The position numbers and the translations under genes were made by a program. Below the pieces are notes generated by a model. That model searched no databases, was not told the DNA's origin, and saw only the letters and a program-made list of their open reading frames with translations. This document shows, in pieces, positions 1 through 12,230 of a DNA stretch of 64,000 nucleotides. The DNA comes from Stercorarius parasiticus. Its lineage: Eukaryota > Chordata > Aves > Charadriiformes > Stercorariidae. Where the stretch lies: positions 124,001 to 188,000 of the forward strand of contig VWZL01000319.1 in the NCBI GenBank assembly GCA_013396915.1, read 5' to 3'. Each line of letters opens with the position of its first letter. Position 1 is the first letter of the stretch.

Positions 1-1522
1 AAGCGTAAAAACATTTCCCTACATTTAATGAGCAATCAAAAAATCTAGAAAAAAACCAAGGAACATATAGAAAACCCATATTTTGTTTTGTAGATCTCCA
101 CCATTCGTTTGAAAAATTCATGTCAAATTCAACATTTGCTATAGCTCCACATTGAATTAATCCCACTGGTGGTAAAACTATTTTAATGAGTAGATATCAA
201 ATTATTTAAAACCTTAATATTTTTTTCTTAATATTTGTTCATTTACTTTTTAAGTAACTCATACAGTGGTTTTTCCACTGAAAAAAATAACCAAAAAAAA
301 TCTCAACTCCCAAATTAAAAAAAAAACCAAACTTATAAGCAAAGAGGCAGATCTCAACCCTGCCACTTCTTAACAAATTATTTCACTAAAATTTTAGGGG
401 TTTTGGGGGGGCTTTTTTCTGTTAATGAGAAAGTAAATAAATAATGGGCAAATAGACAGTAATTTTAACTCTAAATTACCTAGCAGCAAATTTTAAAATA
501 TCTTGACCTCGTTTATTGTAAAATATTTCTTTTGACCAATCACTTTCTTGACCCCGATTTATTGACAAATACGTAGCATTCAATAAGTTTTCCTACAATA
601 TATCAGCTACATGGTAGAGACTTTGATCAGTGTTCTGCTACAAACATTTAAGATTACAGGTCTGGAACTCAGCTTATGAGACAATTCCTGAAATAGTCAA
701 GCACAATTCACAAGTTCAATGAACTTATTTTGAGTAAACTTATTTATTAAAATGCTTGCGAGCCATGAACTCAGACGTAAGTATAGTCAAGCAAGTTGAT
801 TTATAAAGTCAGATGAGTATTCATGGTCAGCATTTTGTATGCTGTGCTCTCAAATCAACCTCCTGGTGCCAAAAGAAGCCAGTGGAACAATCAGTACATC
901 CTGAAGTGTGCCCAGAGACTCCTACTTTCCTCTCTTGCTTAATCAAGAGGCAGTGCAATTGGTTAGTAAAACCTGAATGCTCAGTATCCAGAGAAAGAGA
1001 CTTCTATTTACCTTCAGCCATCTTTTCCCAACATTTTTTTTTTCTCTTCTCCATAGACCCCTTATTTCTGCCATTTTTCAGAAGATAGCACCATGAGTTC
1101 ACAATGAAATCAGCTAAGACAAACAAGGCTTTGCGTTGGTTTGTTCGTTAACTTTTATGTATGTAGCTGTATGCATTCAATATGGGACTTACAGATATTT
1201 AGCTGGACTCATGGATGCATGAGCCCAGTCAAGAAGGTGGAATGGCACTCAAAGATAAATAGCAGACCGGGCAGGACATTTAAACTAATCAAGGCAAGAT
1301 GTTAAGGGGAATGTGGAAACACAAGAGAATTACATTTAAGGCTCCAGAGTCTAAGCTGAAAGCGGACACATCTCTTTCACAGGATTCAGACTTACAACCT
1401 CTTATGCAGTAAGGAACTAAAGTCAGACCACCAGTCCCTTTATTCCTTGCTAACATCTCCTATTTGTCTTTCTCTCCACTTCCACGCTAGTAGATAAGCT
1501 CCATTTGTAGCGTTGTTTTGAA
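1..1522. other. AT-rich non-coding stretch, no gene seen
   Basis: No exon, RNA gene or recognisable transposon. The short open frames (the longest about 90 codons, near 813-1088) show no family resemblance. Small local features are a G-run at about 396-411 and a weak tandem duplication of about 45-bp period, in which a segment starting CTTGACCTCG at 502 returns as CTTGACCCCG at 547. Confidence 0.6.
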
Positions 1523-1850
1523 CAGAATCATAGAATCACAGATTGGTTTGGGTTGGAAGGGACCTTAAAGATCATCGTGTTCCAACCCCCCTGCCATGGG
1601 CAGGGACACCACCCACTAGACCAGGTTGCTCAAAGCCCCATCCAGCCTGGTCTTGAACACTTCCAGGGATGAGGCATCCATGACTTCTCTGGGCAGCCTG
1701 TTCCAGTGTCTCACCACCCTCACAGTAAAGAATTTCTTCCTTATATCTAATCTAAATTTACCCTCTTTCAGTTTTAAACCATTACCCCGTGTCCTATCAG
1801 TTCAGGCCCTGGTAAAATGTCTCTCTCCATCTTTCTTATAAGCCTTCATT
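1523..1850 (-). mobile_element. CR1 LINE, 5'-truncated 3' end
   Basis: CR1 is a non-LTR retrotransposon that inserts by target-primed reverse transcription and usually leaves only its 3' end. On the minus strand this copy reads through the last residues of ORF2, including RFRLDI-like and RHWNRLP motifs, into the 3' UTR. It ends at 1523 in the ATTCTATG-type tail. The sequence is little diverged from the copies at 3308 and 24084, including the shared CACGATGATCTTTAAGG segment, so it looks fairly young. The 5' end stops near 1850 by truncation. It cannot encode an active protein. Confidence 0.95.
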
Positions 1851-3307
1851 AAGAATTCAACAGTCACAACAATCTCTCCAAGTAGAACTATCCCTACTTA
1901 GGAGAAGAAGGCTGGAGACACTGAATGAAACACAGTTCTGAAGTGAGAGTGTCTTACGCTTTCTAGAATTTATTTATTATTTATTATTTCTATTTATCTT
2001 TCTACTCTATCTATTTAAGTGTGCTTACAGTATTCATTAGAATAAAACCTCAATCTCCTATAGAAGCATGGTAACCAGCAAGTTATCAAGTAATTTTCTC
2101 TTTGCTGCAGTAAATACTTAGTCAAATATAAAATCTTATAATGGTGAAGCTGTAAGCATGTCATCACCACAAGTAACTTGAAGCACCATGGTAAAAATAG
2201 TCCAGTGGCTGGGGAATTCTCTTAAGTGGGAAAAGCATTATGAGGAATTCTTCCCACATCACAAAGAGTCAGAAGCTGTGTCTGGGTACATTGTCTTCAG
2301 GCAATATTCCAGGCCATACTTTTTTTGTTTTTTGTTTTTGTTTTTTTTTTTCAGTTTTTCAAAAGACAAACTCATGCTTTGAAAAAAAAAAAAATCCAAA
2401 TCACACACCACAGACAAGGCACTTAGGGCAACACCTAGACTAGAACATCTTGCTGAATGGTCTTAGATACTCTGCCAGTTGGTATATTACGTTGGAAATC
2501 GTGCAGGTGTTTATAAAGTGGCACAAATTGAGGGAAACTCACTAGTAGAAATGCAACAGCCCAGAAAATGTATATGTTTCCAAGCTTAAGTGGCAAGTAT
2601 GGAGGGTTTCTGAGAGACACTTTACATAAAGTCATCAGTTTGGGGAAATGATCTCTAGCCTCAAGGCCAAACTGTGCAGAATGTCTCATTTCTACAATGT
2701 TTAGTTTTTTCTTCTTCTATAGCAGACTGGTGTGATCACAGCACATAGATTTTGGCCTGAGTTTCTGCTGGCACCATGCTGTGCCCCATGGCTCCAAGAC
2801 ACAATTATTTTCAAGGTATGTCTGAAATGGCGTGAGTGCTGTACTGAAACTTGGAAGCATGGCTTTTGTTTACAGCTTGAAAGTGTAGACATGTGTCGTG
2901 TGAGCAGGTGGCAGGAAATAGTAGTTAGGGACCCTAAGGGTGCAAAAGTTGGTTCTACAGTGTTACAAGACTGTGTAGGATGAAGAAATACAAGTGTGTC
3001 TTGTTGGAGGATTCACTGAAGTGAACTAGCTGGTGCATTGTGCTAAGATTTTGTCTTTAAGAAAAGTTCTCCAAAACAGTCAAGAAGCATAATACCAGTT
3101 CTTTAGTGAGATGACAAGGTTTCAGTGCATAGATTTATTCACTGACCATCTTTCATTCAACATCGCAGGTACCCTTTTTTGGCATGAAATAATTGCAAAT
3201 GAGAGAGGGAAATGTTGAAATGAAATTTTGTCTCTGTAATAAGATTATCAGTACATTAGACTGTTGTTTCATCTTCAGTTTCACTAACAGAAGATCTAAC
3301 TATATAT
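1851..3307. other. Spacer between two inverted CR1 copies
   Basis: No gene or transposon recognised. It holds simple-sequence patches: TTTA-type at about 1968-2016, a T-rich run with G interruptions at 2320-2351, and an A-run at 2382-2394. The open frames on both strands at 2188-2983 overlap one another and show no domain. Confidence 0.55.
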
Positions 3308-3571
3308 TTAATGGTTTTAAACTAAAAGAGGGTAGATTTAGATTAGATATTAGGAAGAAATTCTTTACTGTGAGGGTGGTGAGACACTGGAACAGGCTGC
3401 CCAGAGAAGTCATGGATGCCTCATCCCTGGAAGTGTTCAAGGCCAGGCTGGATGGGGCTTTGAGCAACCTGGTCTAGTGGGTGGTGTCCCTGCCCATGGC
3501 AGGGATGTTGGAACACGATGATCTTTAAGGTCCCTTCCAACCCAAACCTATCTGTGATTCTATGATTCTAT
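3308..3571 (+). mobile_element. CR1 LINE, 5'-truncated 3' end
   Basis: This carries the end of CR1 ORF2 (residues such as [21 protein letters not shown] and a terminal LSNLV before the stop near 3477), then the 3' UTR and the terminal ATTCTATGATTCTA tail. Against the minus-strand copy at 1523-1850 I count about seven differences over roughly 255 bp, so both belong to the same subfamily. Together they form an inverted pair with a spacer of about 1.46 kb. Confidence 0.95.
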
Positions 3572-4275
3572 CTCTGGGTAACATTGCCTCCATATAACTT
3601 CGCTTATATGGCTGTAGTTTCCTCAAAGCCTAGGCAGCATGTTTCATTTTGAAAATAGCATCTCTGGTGGCATTCAGTTTGAGATCATATACTGAAATGT
3701 AGCTGACTCTATGGAAATATTATATGAACTAGTGAATAAGACCCATTAAAAGGTTTCATTTATTTTCCTAAATGTAAATGGCTAGTGACATTTGAGATAC
3801 CCTCTAGTATCACAGATATCATAGATACAGAAAGCGAGGAAACTCATGCCCTTCCAAGCAGTTCATGTGAGCTAGTGCATCTCAAATACCATATGCAAAG
3901 ACAACTTAAACGAGTCAGTGCCAAACTCCATTGACTATATTGATTAGGTTTTCAATGCCATAAAGGGAGATTATTGAGCTAGTTCATATGTAGCTTACAT
4001 GTAGGTACCTCAATCTTGTACCAAATCCCATTTTTTATGCTTGTATTGTTTACACTTTCTATATTTTGAGAAAGGGTGTGAATTTAATTTAAAAGCTAAA
4101 TTTTAACTTGATGTTGCTAAAATGTTGAAAATAACAAATACTGCCTGTACTATAAACTATTACAAGAAATGAACCGCAGATAGGAGCAGTAAATGTCAAT
4201 CCCCCACTAACTGAATACAATTGCAATTTCCAAAATAGTGGCTCTGTTTCTAAAATTTCTGAATTATTTCACAGT
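3572..4275. other. Unique AT-rich DNA, nothing seen
   Basis: No coding, RNA or repeat feature could be supported in this interval. It ends exactly at the 5' edge of the LTR at 4276. Confidence 0.5.
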
Positions 4276-5349
4276 TGTGGTGGGTTGACCCTGGTTAGAT
4301 GCCAGGTGCCCACCAAAGGCACTCTGTCACTCCCCTCCTCAGCTGGACAGGGGAGAGAAAATATAATGAAAGGTTTGCAGATTGAGGTAAGGACAGGGAG
4401 ATCACTCACCAAGTACCGACATAGGCAAAGCAGACTAATTGGGAAAATTAGTTTAATGTATTACTAGTCAAAATCAGAGTAGGATAATGACAAACAAAAC
4501 CAAATCATAAAAACACCTTCCCCGCACCCCTCCTTTCTTCCTGGGCTTAACTTCACTTCCAAATTCTCTACCACCTCCTCCCGCAGCAGTGCATGGGGAT
4601 GGGGTACAGGGGTTGTGGTCAGTTCATCACCAATTGTCTCTGCCGCTCCTGTCTCCTCTGGCGGATGACTCCTCACACCCTTCCCCTGCTCCAGCATGGG
4701 GTTCCTCCCACGGGAGACAGTCCTCCATGAACTTCTGCAACGTGAGTCCTTCCCATGGGCTGCAGTTCTTCATGAACTGCTATAGTATTGTCCTTTCCCC
4801 AGGGTGCAGTCCTTCAGGAACAGACTGCTCCAGCATGTGTCCCCCATGGGGTCACAAGTCCTGCCAGCAAACTTGCTCTAGCATGGGCTCCTTTCTCCAT
4901 GAGTCCACAGGTCCTGCCAGAAGCCTGCTCCAGCATGGGCTACCCACAGCCTCACAGCCTCCTTCAGGCATCCAGCTGCTCCGCCATGGGGTCCTCTATG
5001 GGCTGCAGGTGGATATCTGCTCCACTGTTAACCTCCGTAGGCGCAGGGGAGTCTCTGCTCCAGCACTTCAAGCACCTCCTTCCCGTCCTTCTTCACTGAC
5101 TGGGGTGTCTGCGTAGCTGTTTCTCTCACATACTCACTCCTCTCTTCTTTTTTGTCCCCTTCTTAAATATGTTATTACAGAGACGCTACTACCATTGCTG
5201 ATGGGCTCGGCCTTGGCCAGTGGTGGGTCTGTCTTGGAGCTGGTTGGCACTGGCTCTATTGGACACAGGGCAAGTTTCTAGCAGCTTCTCACAGAAACTA
5301 CCCCTGTAACACCCCCGCTACCATAACCTTGCCACGCAAACCCAGTACA
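4276..5349. mobile_element. Solo LTR of an avian endogenous retrovirus
   Basis: The segment starts TGTGGTGGGTTGACCC and ends CACGCAAACCCAGTACA, the TG...CA edges of an LTR family I recognise from bird genomes (ERVL-like, from memory). The flanking 5-mers are ACAGT (4271-4275) and ACACT (5350-5354), a plausible 5-bp target-site duplication with one change. No retroviral internal region lies on either side, so it is a solo LTR left by recombination between two LTRs. The middle (about 4690-5035) holds degenerate direct repeats built around CTGCTCCAGCATGGG, at about 4687, 4828, 4873, 4926 and 4974. An open frame at 4589-5116 is a by-product of these GC-rich repeats and is not a gene. Orientation was not settled. 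Confidence 0.85.
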
Positions 5350-6189
5350 ACACTTCTTTGGTGTGCTTAGTGCTATTTATGAATTGGAGGAGCTGTGTTC
5401 GCCACATTTTAAGAATTGGATCAGTAGGCTGGGAAACTGTGTTGCAGAGGAATGTTATTAGGATACTAAAAACTGATTTGGTCTATGACTTTTTAGATGA
5501 AAGAACATTCAAATATGACTTAATGGGACTAAAAAATTTCAATGACTAGAAATACATATTTTTCATTTTTATGGAAAATATTTGTGAATCATACCAAATG
5601 AAAAAGAAGCAATGGTAGAAATGTGTGCTTTAAAAGCTTTAAAATTTGTTATGAAAAAAGTGTCAGATTTTCATCTTCTCAAATCCTGAGGTACAATCAT
5701 AGTTTATAATTTATTTGGCAAGGCCAAATGTTAATAAAAAAATCTAAAAAATTCTATAAAGTCAAAATGATCTGATAAATTCACTAATATAGTCTCTTTA
5801 AAAGAAATATGCATTTTAACATTCATATATATTCAGGTCATATGGAATTAATTGCATTGTATTTGTAGTAATAAGAGAGCTTATTTACATGCACTTCTAT
5901 GTTGATAGTTCTTAAGATGACAGAGTAATCTTTGCCTTTTTTTTTTTTTCTTTTTGCTATTTGGTATTTGCTTCTGTATGAAATTAGTGTAACTTTTAGA
6001 AATAGGTACACTTTTTTCAGTCAACATTTTTTCCCGCTCTGGGGCAAGATTCTGAACTGAACTGATGTCAAACAGAGTTGTTCTCATGAAGTCAACCATA
6101 TCACACAAATAGAGCAGAACAAATATTCGCAACAGCATGGTCTCTGTCTCACTCTCACACAGGCACACTAGAGTACATAAAAATTAGCT
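5350..6189. other. AT-rich DNA, nothing recognised
   Basis: No gene or repeat family recognised. A T-run with few interruptions lies at about 5937-5956. The remaining text is AT-rich and looks unique. Confidence 0.5.
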
Positions 6190-7150
6190 TTCATGGAATC
6201 ACAAAGCTGGAAAGGACCTAAAATAACTGCGTAGTCCATCTTTCTTCTCAAAAAAAGGTATCAACAATTTCTACACCATTATTTGTAGATGTTGTCTAGT
6301 CGGTTCTTAAACACTTCCACAGTAGTGCCTCTAAACCTTCCCAGACAGATTATTTCAGAGTTTTATTATCTTGCCATTATTTTTTCCAATGACAATGATG
6401 ACTCAAGGCTATTTACAATCTACTGTATCCCTACCTGAAGGTCTGCATAACTTTTAGCTAGAGTTCTTCTCTCTCCATCGCTACGCAGTTATTTCTGCCT
6501 AAACTTAATGTATTTCATGTAACGTATTTCATGTAAACTATAGAATAATGTAAAATTTCACCCCATTAGTATTTAAAAAAACTTGTGAATTCCATTCCTG
6601 TCCTCTGATGTACTTGCAGTTTCTCCTAGCTTGATATCAACTGCAAAATGAATGGTCATATTCATGGTTTAAGGTCATTAAGTCGAACACTGAATAGCAG
6701 CTGTCCTGGGACAGAGCCATAAAGAGTTTCATTTGATAAATCCTTCAGTTTTGAGGGTGAACCATTAATGTTCTCTGACTGTATATTTCCAATTAGTTTT
6801 GCAATCATCTTATCATGCATGCATTTAAACAGTTTTCTTTAGCTTGCATGTGATGCTGACATGCAAAACAATGTAAAAAACTTTACTGAAGCCAAATATA
6901 CAACTCTTTTTGTCTGTAAGGCCTGTTCCATTATACTAGGGAGAATTAAATTGGTTTGACATGATTTGCTCTTGACTAATCGATGTTGGCTGTTACTTAC
7001 TGCAGGTCTAAAGTGCACTGACTAAAAGGCTGTACTTGTAAAATCAGAAGAGACCATGTCACAAGATGACACTGCCGAATGCATCTTGCTATTTCTTTTA
7101 GTAAGGCCCAGAAAATGTTATCCTTTCCAGGGATTTTGTGACAAAAAATG
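6190..7150 (-). mobile_element. Ancient, degraded CR1/L3-type LINE
   Basis: Read on the minus strand, the left end (6191-6240) resembles a decayed CR1 3' end (TCATGGAATCACAAAGCTGG). The part at 6300-6480 follows the usual CR1 order: a segment for failing to keep the last ORF2 residues, then the upstream spacer. Further along, near 6940-7000, the reverse complement gives a broken match to the conserved reverse-transcriptase text around SCQTNLI. Near 6850-6900 it gives a broken match to the VVYLDFSKAFDTV region. Stops and indels are frequent, so this is a very old insertion. The right boundary is uncertain. Confidence 0.6.
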
Positions 7151-9433
7151 TCACCTGGCATTATCCCTTGATTGACTTGATGTCCTCTATAGAACTGATA
7201 TAAACGAACACAGAATAGTTTTAAATTTCTTGGAAAACTGAATGATGCTCTTTTTAATCTCAGTAGTAATTTGAAATGAAGCTAGTGGCACTGTTAGAGT
7301 GACTAAGGTAGCAGGAACTGGCATTCAATGAATGTCCAATTTTTAAATTATTTATATACCCGGATGCCAATGACCTAGGTAAGAAAAAAAAGAAAAAAAC
7401 CCAAACCTTGCTGGTCACAAAAACAGTTCAGTTAACTAAAAGTTTATATGTTCTTTTCCTTTGTTAGGTCATGAATTTAACAATGTCAAACACATTCTTT
7501 GTTTCCTGGTTTCCCTGTGTCAATGTGTGGACTAATAACCAAGGCGCTGTTCTATATGGAGGAATGCATTAAGCCATTTTTGGCTTCTCATAAATACATC
7601 TGTTCCCTACAAAATGTGTATCAACTGGGAAAGAATTATTTGATCTAAAGGAGAGAAACCTGTGGAATGATATTAAAGGACAGGTATACAATATATATAC
7701 ACAAAAACTTACATAAGGTCTGTCAAGTGCAATGACAAAGTCAAGATTCTTTATGTACTTGTATCTGTGTGAGCACAGTGGATAAAGTTCTAAAGCCTCT
7801 GCAGGGCTTTATGGATAGGTAATATCCATATGTAAGAGTCTAAGACCATCAAATTTATCATTTGTTGTTATTTATCATCAAGTAGTTATCATTCCTGTTG
7901 TAAGTTAAAAATTAAAGGCTTTGATGGTGCTGCCGGGTTTACCAAAACGTCTGGGTACCAACAATCATGCATTTGGGAAATGAGATCCAAGTTTAATTTC
8001 TTCTTCTTCCTAATCCTAAACTGTATCTTTTGGGAAAATGCCACAAAAAAATGTTTGAAGGGAGAAAAGTTGAAATAATGGTTTCAAACTTTATTTAGAG
8101 CCTAGAGAACTAGACAGAGAAAAATTGTTGCTATTCAGTGGATTAGCAGTTTATCAGATTACCAGTATTTTGCCTCCATGAAGTGAACTCCCATGCTGCC
8201 GCTTGCTAACATTACACCTGTGTCAGTCACCAGTACATAAACTCAGCTGAATCTGACCTTGATCTAGTCTAGAGTTTGGCCTCCTGACACAGACAAGAAG
8301 CAAACTTATTCCTCAGGAGGCAGTGTTCCTCTGGCCTGCAAGACCTGTAGATCTGGATGGACAGTTTTCCACCCTTCATAGTCTACACTGGTGCTCAGAA
8401 GTCACCTGTCAAGTGTAAATACTCTTAGGAGGTGGAGTAAATGACTCTGAGCTTCTAATTCTTCATGGGACAAAAAAGAGAAAAATAAACAGCACTACCA
8501 TCACACCTCAATTTATAAAGAGAAGTGTGAGACCTAATCAGTTACTGGAAAAAAGTCATCTATGTATGTTTTCAGGAGAAATGTCAAGGTGATGGATTCT
8601 GAGTGTAAGAAGGTATTTTTCTGTGTGCCTTAGGAAAAGCATTTGAGAGTTCAGTGCATACAAAATTCTTTCCTTAGTTAGGTAGCTGAAGGTTAACTTT
8701 ATATTTCTACAGTTTTTGGTGGCATATCAGGCTTCTGTTCACCTTCACTGCATCACTACAGACTGGCTTTTGTCCATACCATGCAAGTCTCAGGGATATT
8801 TGATCTATTTGGTCATGTGCTTTCCGCATACATAGGCATAGTCCTGCTTGGATGCGATAGCTCTCTCTGCATTCCTGCTGGACACCTGTGGCAAAACCTT
8901 GTTCCTGATTTGTCTGGAAGGGTACGAAGTCTATCATGATTTCACAAGGACTGGGGAGAAAATCCATTATAACTCATATCCAAAGTGTGTTGATTCCATC
9001 ACAAAAAAAAAACAACCCAAAGCCTACTTTCAGTGCATCTCTGGGATGCTGTGCTACCTGGCTTCTCCAGTGGGAGACTGGTCTCATTAAGTGCCTTCTA
9101 ACAAGCATAGACTAAGTCTTTGGTGTGTTGGGATCACCCACTACATAGTGCAGCCACATTCTGATTGTGACAGAAGGCAACTCCCTGTTCAGTACTTTCT
9201 TCTTTAATGGTATGGAAATTTGAAGCATAGCACAAGCTTCTGAACATCATTTTAGGTGCCAGAAACTACATTTTAGGTGATACCATACTTAATTATTAAT
9301 TCTGAAAGATCATGGTGTTGGATCACAAAAGTCATATTGTGGTTGTACTCTTGAATTTTATTGACAAATGAAATGAACAAATTTAACTCCATAAGTTATG
9401 CACAAAAATATTAAGTAGAAGGAAGCTTCTGAT
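7151..9433. other. Non-coding stretch, no gene recognised
   Basis: I see no exon and no recognisable transposon. An A-rich patch lies at about 7383-7405. Open frames on both strands around 8707-9090 overlap and match nothing I know. The interval at 8155-8460 is less AT-rich than its surroundings and could be an unrecognised old repeat. Confidence 0.45.
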
Positions 9434-10540
9434 CGTAGAATCATAGAATTGTTTTAGTTGGAAGAGACCTTTAAGATCTTCGAGTCCAACTGTTAACCTA
9501 GCACTGCCAAGTCTACCACTAAACCATGTCCCTCAGTGCCACATCTACGTGTCTTTTAAATACTTCCACTTCCCTGGGCAGCCTGTTCCAATGCTTGACA
9601 GCCCTTTCTGTGAAGACATTTTTCCTAATATCCAATCTAAACCTCCCCTGGTACAACTTGAGGCCATTTCCTCTTGTTCTATTGCCTGTTACTTGGGAGA
9701 AGAGACTGACCCCCATCTCTCTATGACCTCCTTTCAGGTAGTTGTAGAGAGCGATAAGGTCTCCCCTCAGCCTCCTTTACTCCAGGCTAAACAACCCCAG
9801 TTCTCTCAACCCCTTCTCATAAGACTTGTTCTACAGACCCTTCATAAGCTTTGTTGCCCTTCGCTGAACATGCTCCAGCACCTTGTAGTCTTTCTTGTAG
9901 TCTTTCTTGTAGTGAGGGGCTCAAAACTGAACACAGTATTCAAGGTGCGGCCTGACCAGTGGGACAATCACTTCCTTAGTCCTGCTGGCCACACTACTCC
10001 TGATATAGGAACAGGATGCTGTTGACCACCTTGGCCACCTGGGCATACTGCTGGCTCATGTTGAGCTGGCTGTCAACCAATACCCCCAGGTCCTTTTCCA
10101 CTGGGCAGCTCTCCAGCTACTCTTCCCCAAGCTTGTTACACTGCATGGGGTTGTTGTGACCCAAATGCAGGACCTGGCACTTGGCCTTGTTGAACCTCAT
10201 ACAGTTGGCCTCAGCCCATCGATCCAGCCTGTCCAGATCCATCTGTAGAGCCATCCTACCCTCAAGGAGATCAACACTCCCACCTAGTTTGGTGTCATCT
10301 GCAAACTTATTAAAGGTGCATTCGATCCCCTCAGCCAGATCGTTGATAAAGATATTAAAGAGAAGCAGCACCAATACTGAGCCCTGGGGAACACTACTTG
10401 TGACCTGCTGCCAACTGGATTTAAGTCCATTCACCACAACTCTTTAGGCACAGTTTTTTTATCCAGTGAAGCGTGCATCCATCCAAGCCATGAGCAGCTA
10501 ATTTCACCAGGAGAATGCTGTGGGAAACGATGTCAAAAGC
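9434..10540 (-). mobile_element. CR1 LINE with partial reverse transcriptase
   Basis: The 3' end lies at 9434 (TAGAATCATAGAATT read on the plus strand). The copy extends about 1.1 kb upstream into ORF2. On the minus strand, 10437-10117 encodes part of the reverse-transcriptase palm, with VPQGSVL followed by LLFNIF and an intact FADDTKL catalytic box. Just upstream, 10540-10421 gives AFDIVSHSILL and LAAHGLDG in another frame, so a frameshift falls near 10440. The region at 9885-9912 has a 12-bp tandem expansion (TAGTCTTTCTTG units). The ORF2 C-terminus is recognisable at 9716-9519 ([18 protein letters not shown]). The copy is 5'-truncated and inactive. At its 5' edge it meets the block described at 10541. 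Confidence 0.93.
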
Positions 10541-10667
10541 CATGCTGGTGCTTTTCTCCTTGAATGCTTGAGCTACTAATGATCTTATCTCAATAGAGCT
10601 ACCTCTGACTGTAATTTTATTTCTTATCCTTCTGCCCATTTTCTCACAGCTCTCTCTCATAACTTAA
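10541..10667. repeat. 127-bp block repeated at 12231-12358
   Basis: The block begins CATGCTGGTGCTTTTCTCC and ends near CTCATAACTTAA. A second copy in the same orientation, with roughly a dozen differences or fewer, starts with the identical 10-mer at 12231. Flanks differ on both sides, so the shared unit is sharply bounded. It starts exactly where the CR1 at 9434-10540 loses similarity to ORF2. On the minus strand both copies stay open over about 40 codons, but I recognise no protein. It may belong to an unidentified repeat family. Confidence 0.7.
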
Positions 10668-11935
10668 CTGCCCTTCCTCTTTTATTCGGTGTGTTTATTC
10701 TATCGTCAACATGCGAAAATAAACTCTGAAGTAAGCCCTGTATTTCTTTTCAAGAAATGAGCTGTCAATACAGGCAACAAATACAAAGGCCCAAGCGCAC
10801 CCTCTCCCTTCATGGGGGCTTGGTGGCTTGCAAAGAATCCTGCCTATAGCTTTTATAGCTCTTATCATTTATATGAGTTCTGACTTTCTCTATATTAAGT
10901 GATAGACAAGAGGTAAGAATTGGTAGAGGAGAGGTAGCTGAAAATCTCCAGAATGCACCCTCATATTCCACGCAAGGTTTCACCAATATAAGTGTATAGG
11001 GAGGAAGAAATGCTCCCTCCTGGTAGTGGCAGGTGCTTTTTGCTCCTGCATTAGTGTTTGCTGTGTTGCTGTGCAGCCTACTCAGGTTAAATCAGCGTTG
11101 TATCTGCAGGGTCCCTCCTTCCTGAGCACAGGATTATTGTCTTACAGTCTCAGTGGTACAGCAGAAAACCTCACTTCATGGGTCACTTCATGTGTTTTCA
11201 GCACAGTAACCAATGAATGGGACAGGGGTTACAAATATTGTAATCCTATCAAAATTCATTGATAATCTTTTGTATGAAATTTTGCTTTTCTGCCTGTTTG
11301 ATCTAGTTAATCTCAGCTACTCAAACATTCATGGAAAATAAACATGAAAAGGTAAAGAACCTGTCTGATCTGAAATTTGGTCTAGAATCTCAAGAAACAG
11401 TTCCATTTCTGTTTTCTTTACAATTCACTCAGTTGTAGAAAGAAAGCTAATGCTCATGCAACTTTTAGCTGCCAGCATTTCTGCTAAACCAGTAGCTTTT
11501 AGAAACCCCAGGGAACACCACAGATGGGCAAAAAACACTCATGAGTTTTACATTTGTTTTGCTTACCATACGTCAGCACTTTCTTGAAAAGGTAGGTGAT
11601 ATTAACCTTCTTTAGGTCTCCTATTTTTATCTTTCCTCTCGGAAAGTAAGTAAAAAACAAATACTCAAAATTTTATGTAGAAAGTAGGTATTAGAAAGGA
11701 CACAATTCTGCCATAACAGGCCAAACCTCTGACACTTTGGCTACTATCGTGCTTGTCCTTATTTTAATTTTCTGGTTTCCCTATGCAGTGGTCATAGAGG
11801 AAAACATGATAAGGGATTGTTTTTCACTGAACTGTGCTACCTCTCCTCTTTAGGATCAGTTTATAAAGGCATTTTTTTTTATGGTGCAAAGAGACTCTGC
11901 AAGTGATATATAAACAACTTGAAAAGTAAAAAGCA
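10668..11935. other. Non-coding stretch, nothing recognised
   Basis: No exon or known repeat. The part at about 10790-10850 is more GC-rich than its surroundings. The open frame at 11026-11262 has no domain that I recognise. Confidence 0.45.
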
Positions 11936-12230
11936 ATTATTTATTAGTTCAGTACACATAAAACATAACTAAGATTTAATGATCTATTAGGCTAAGCATT
12001 AGTTTGCTCACCAGTACCCTTAAGGCACCCAAAGAGTTTCTGTTGGCCACACAGGCATCAGTCAGTAGGTGCAGGGACAGTCCCTAATCGCTCCTTGCAC
12101 AGGTCCTCAGTGCTGCCGAGTTGCCAGGTCCCACCAGCTCTGTCATCACTGGTGACACTGATGGCTTGATCCAAAGCCCCAGTGATTCCTAACTACTCAA
12201 CTAGCTTTCCTAGTTCTTTGTTTAGTAGTC
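11936..12230. repeat. Possible unidentified repeat next to the 127-bp block
   Basis: From about 12000 to 12230 the base composition changes to a GC-richer, repeat-like text, running into the shared block at 12231. I could not match it to a family. It may be the rest of the element that also contributed the copy at 10541, or unrelated DNA. Boundaries are guesses. Confidence 0.3.

Noticed and set aside
4589..5116. 175-codon open frame with Ser/Gly/Leu-rich repeats
   Set aside because: It lies wholly within the solo LTR and results from its GC-rich internal repeats, so it is not a gene.
10117..10437. Reverse-transcriptase open frame as a possible functional gene
   Set aside because: It is a truncated, frameshifted piece of CR1 ORF2 with no N-terminal or endonuclease part, so it is only annotated as part of the element.
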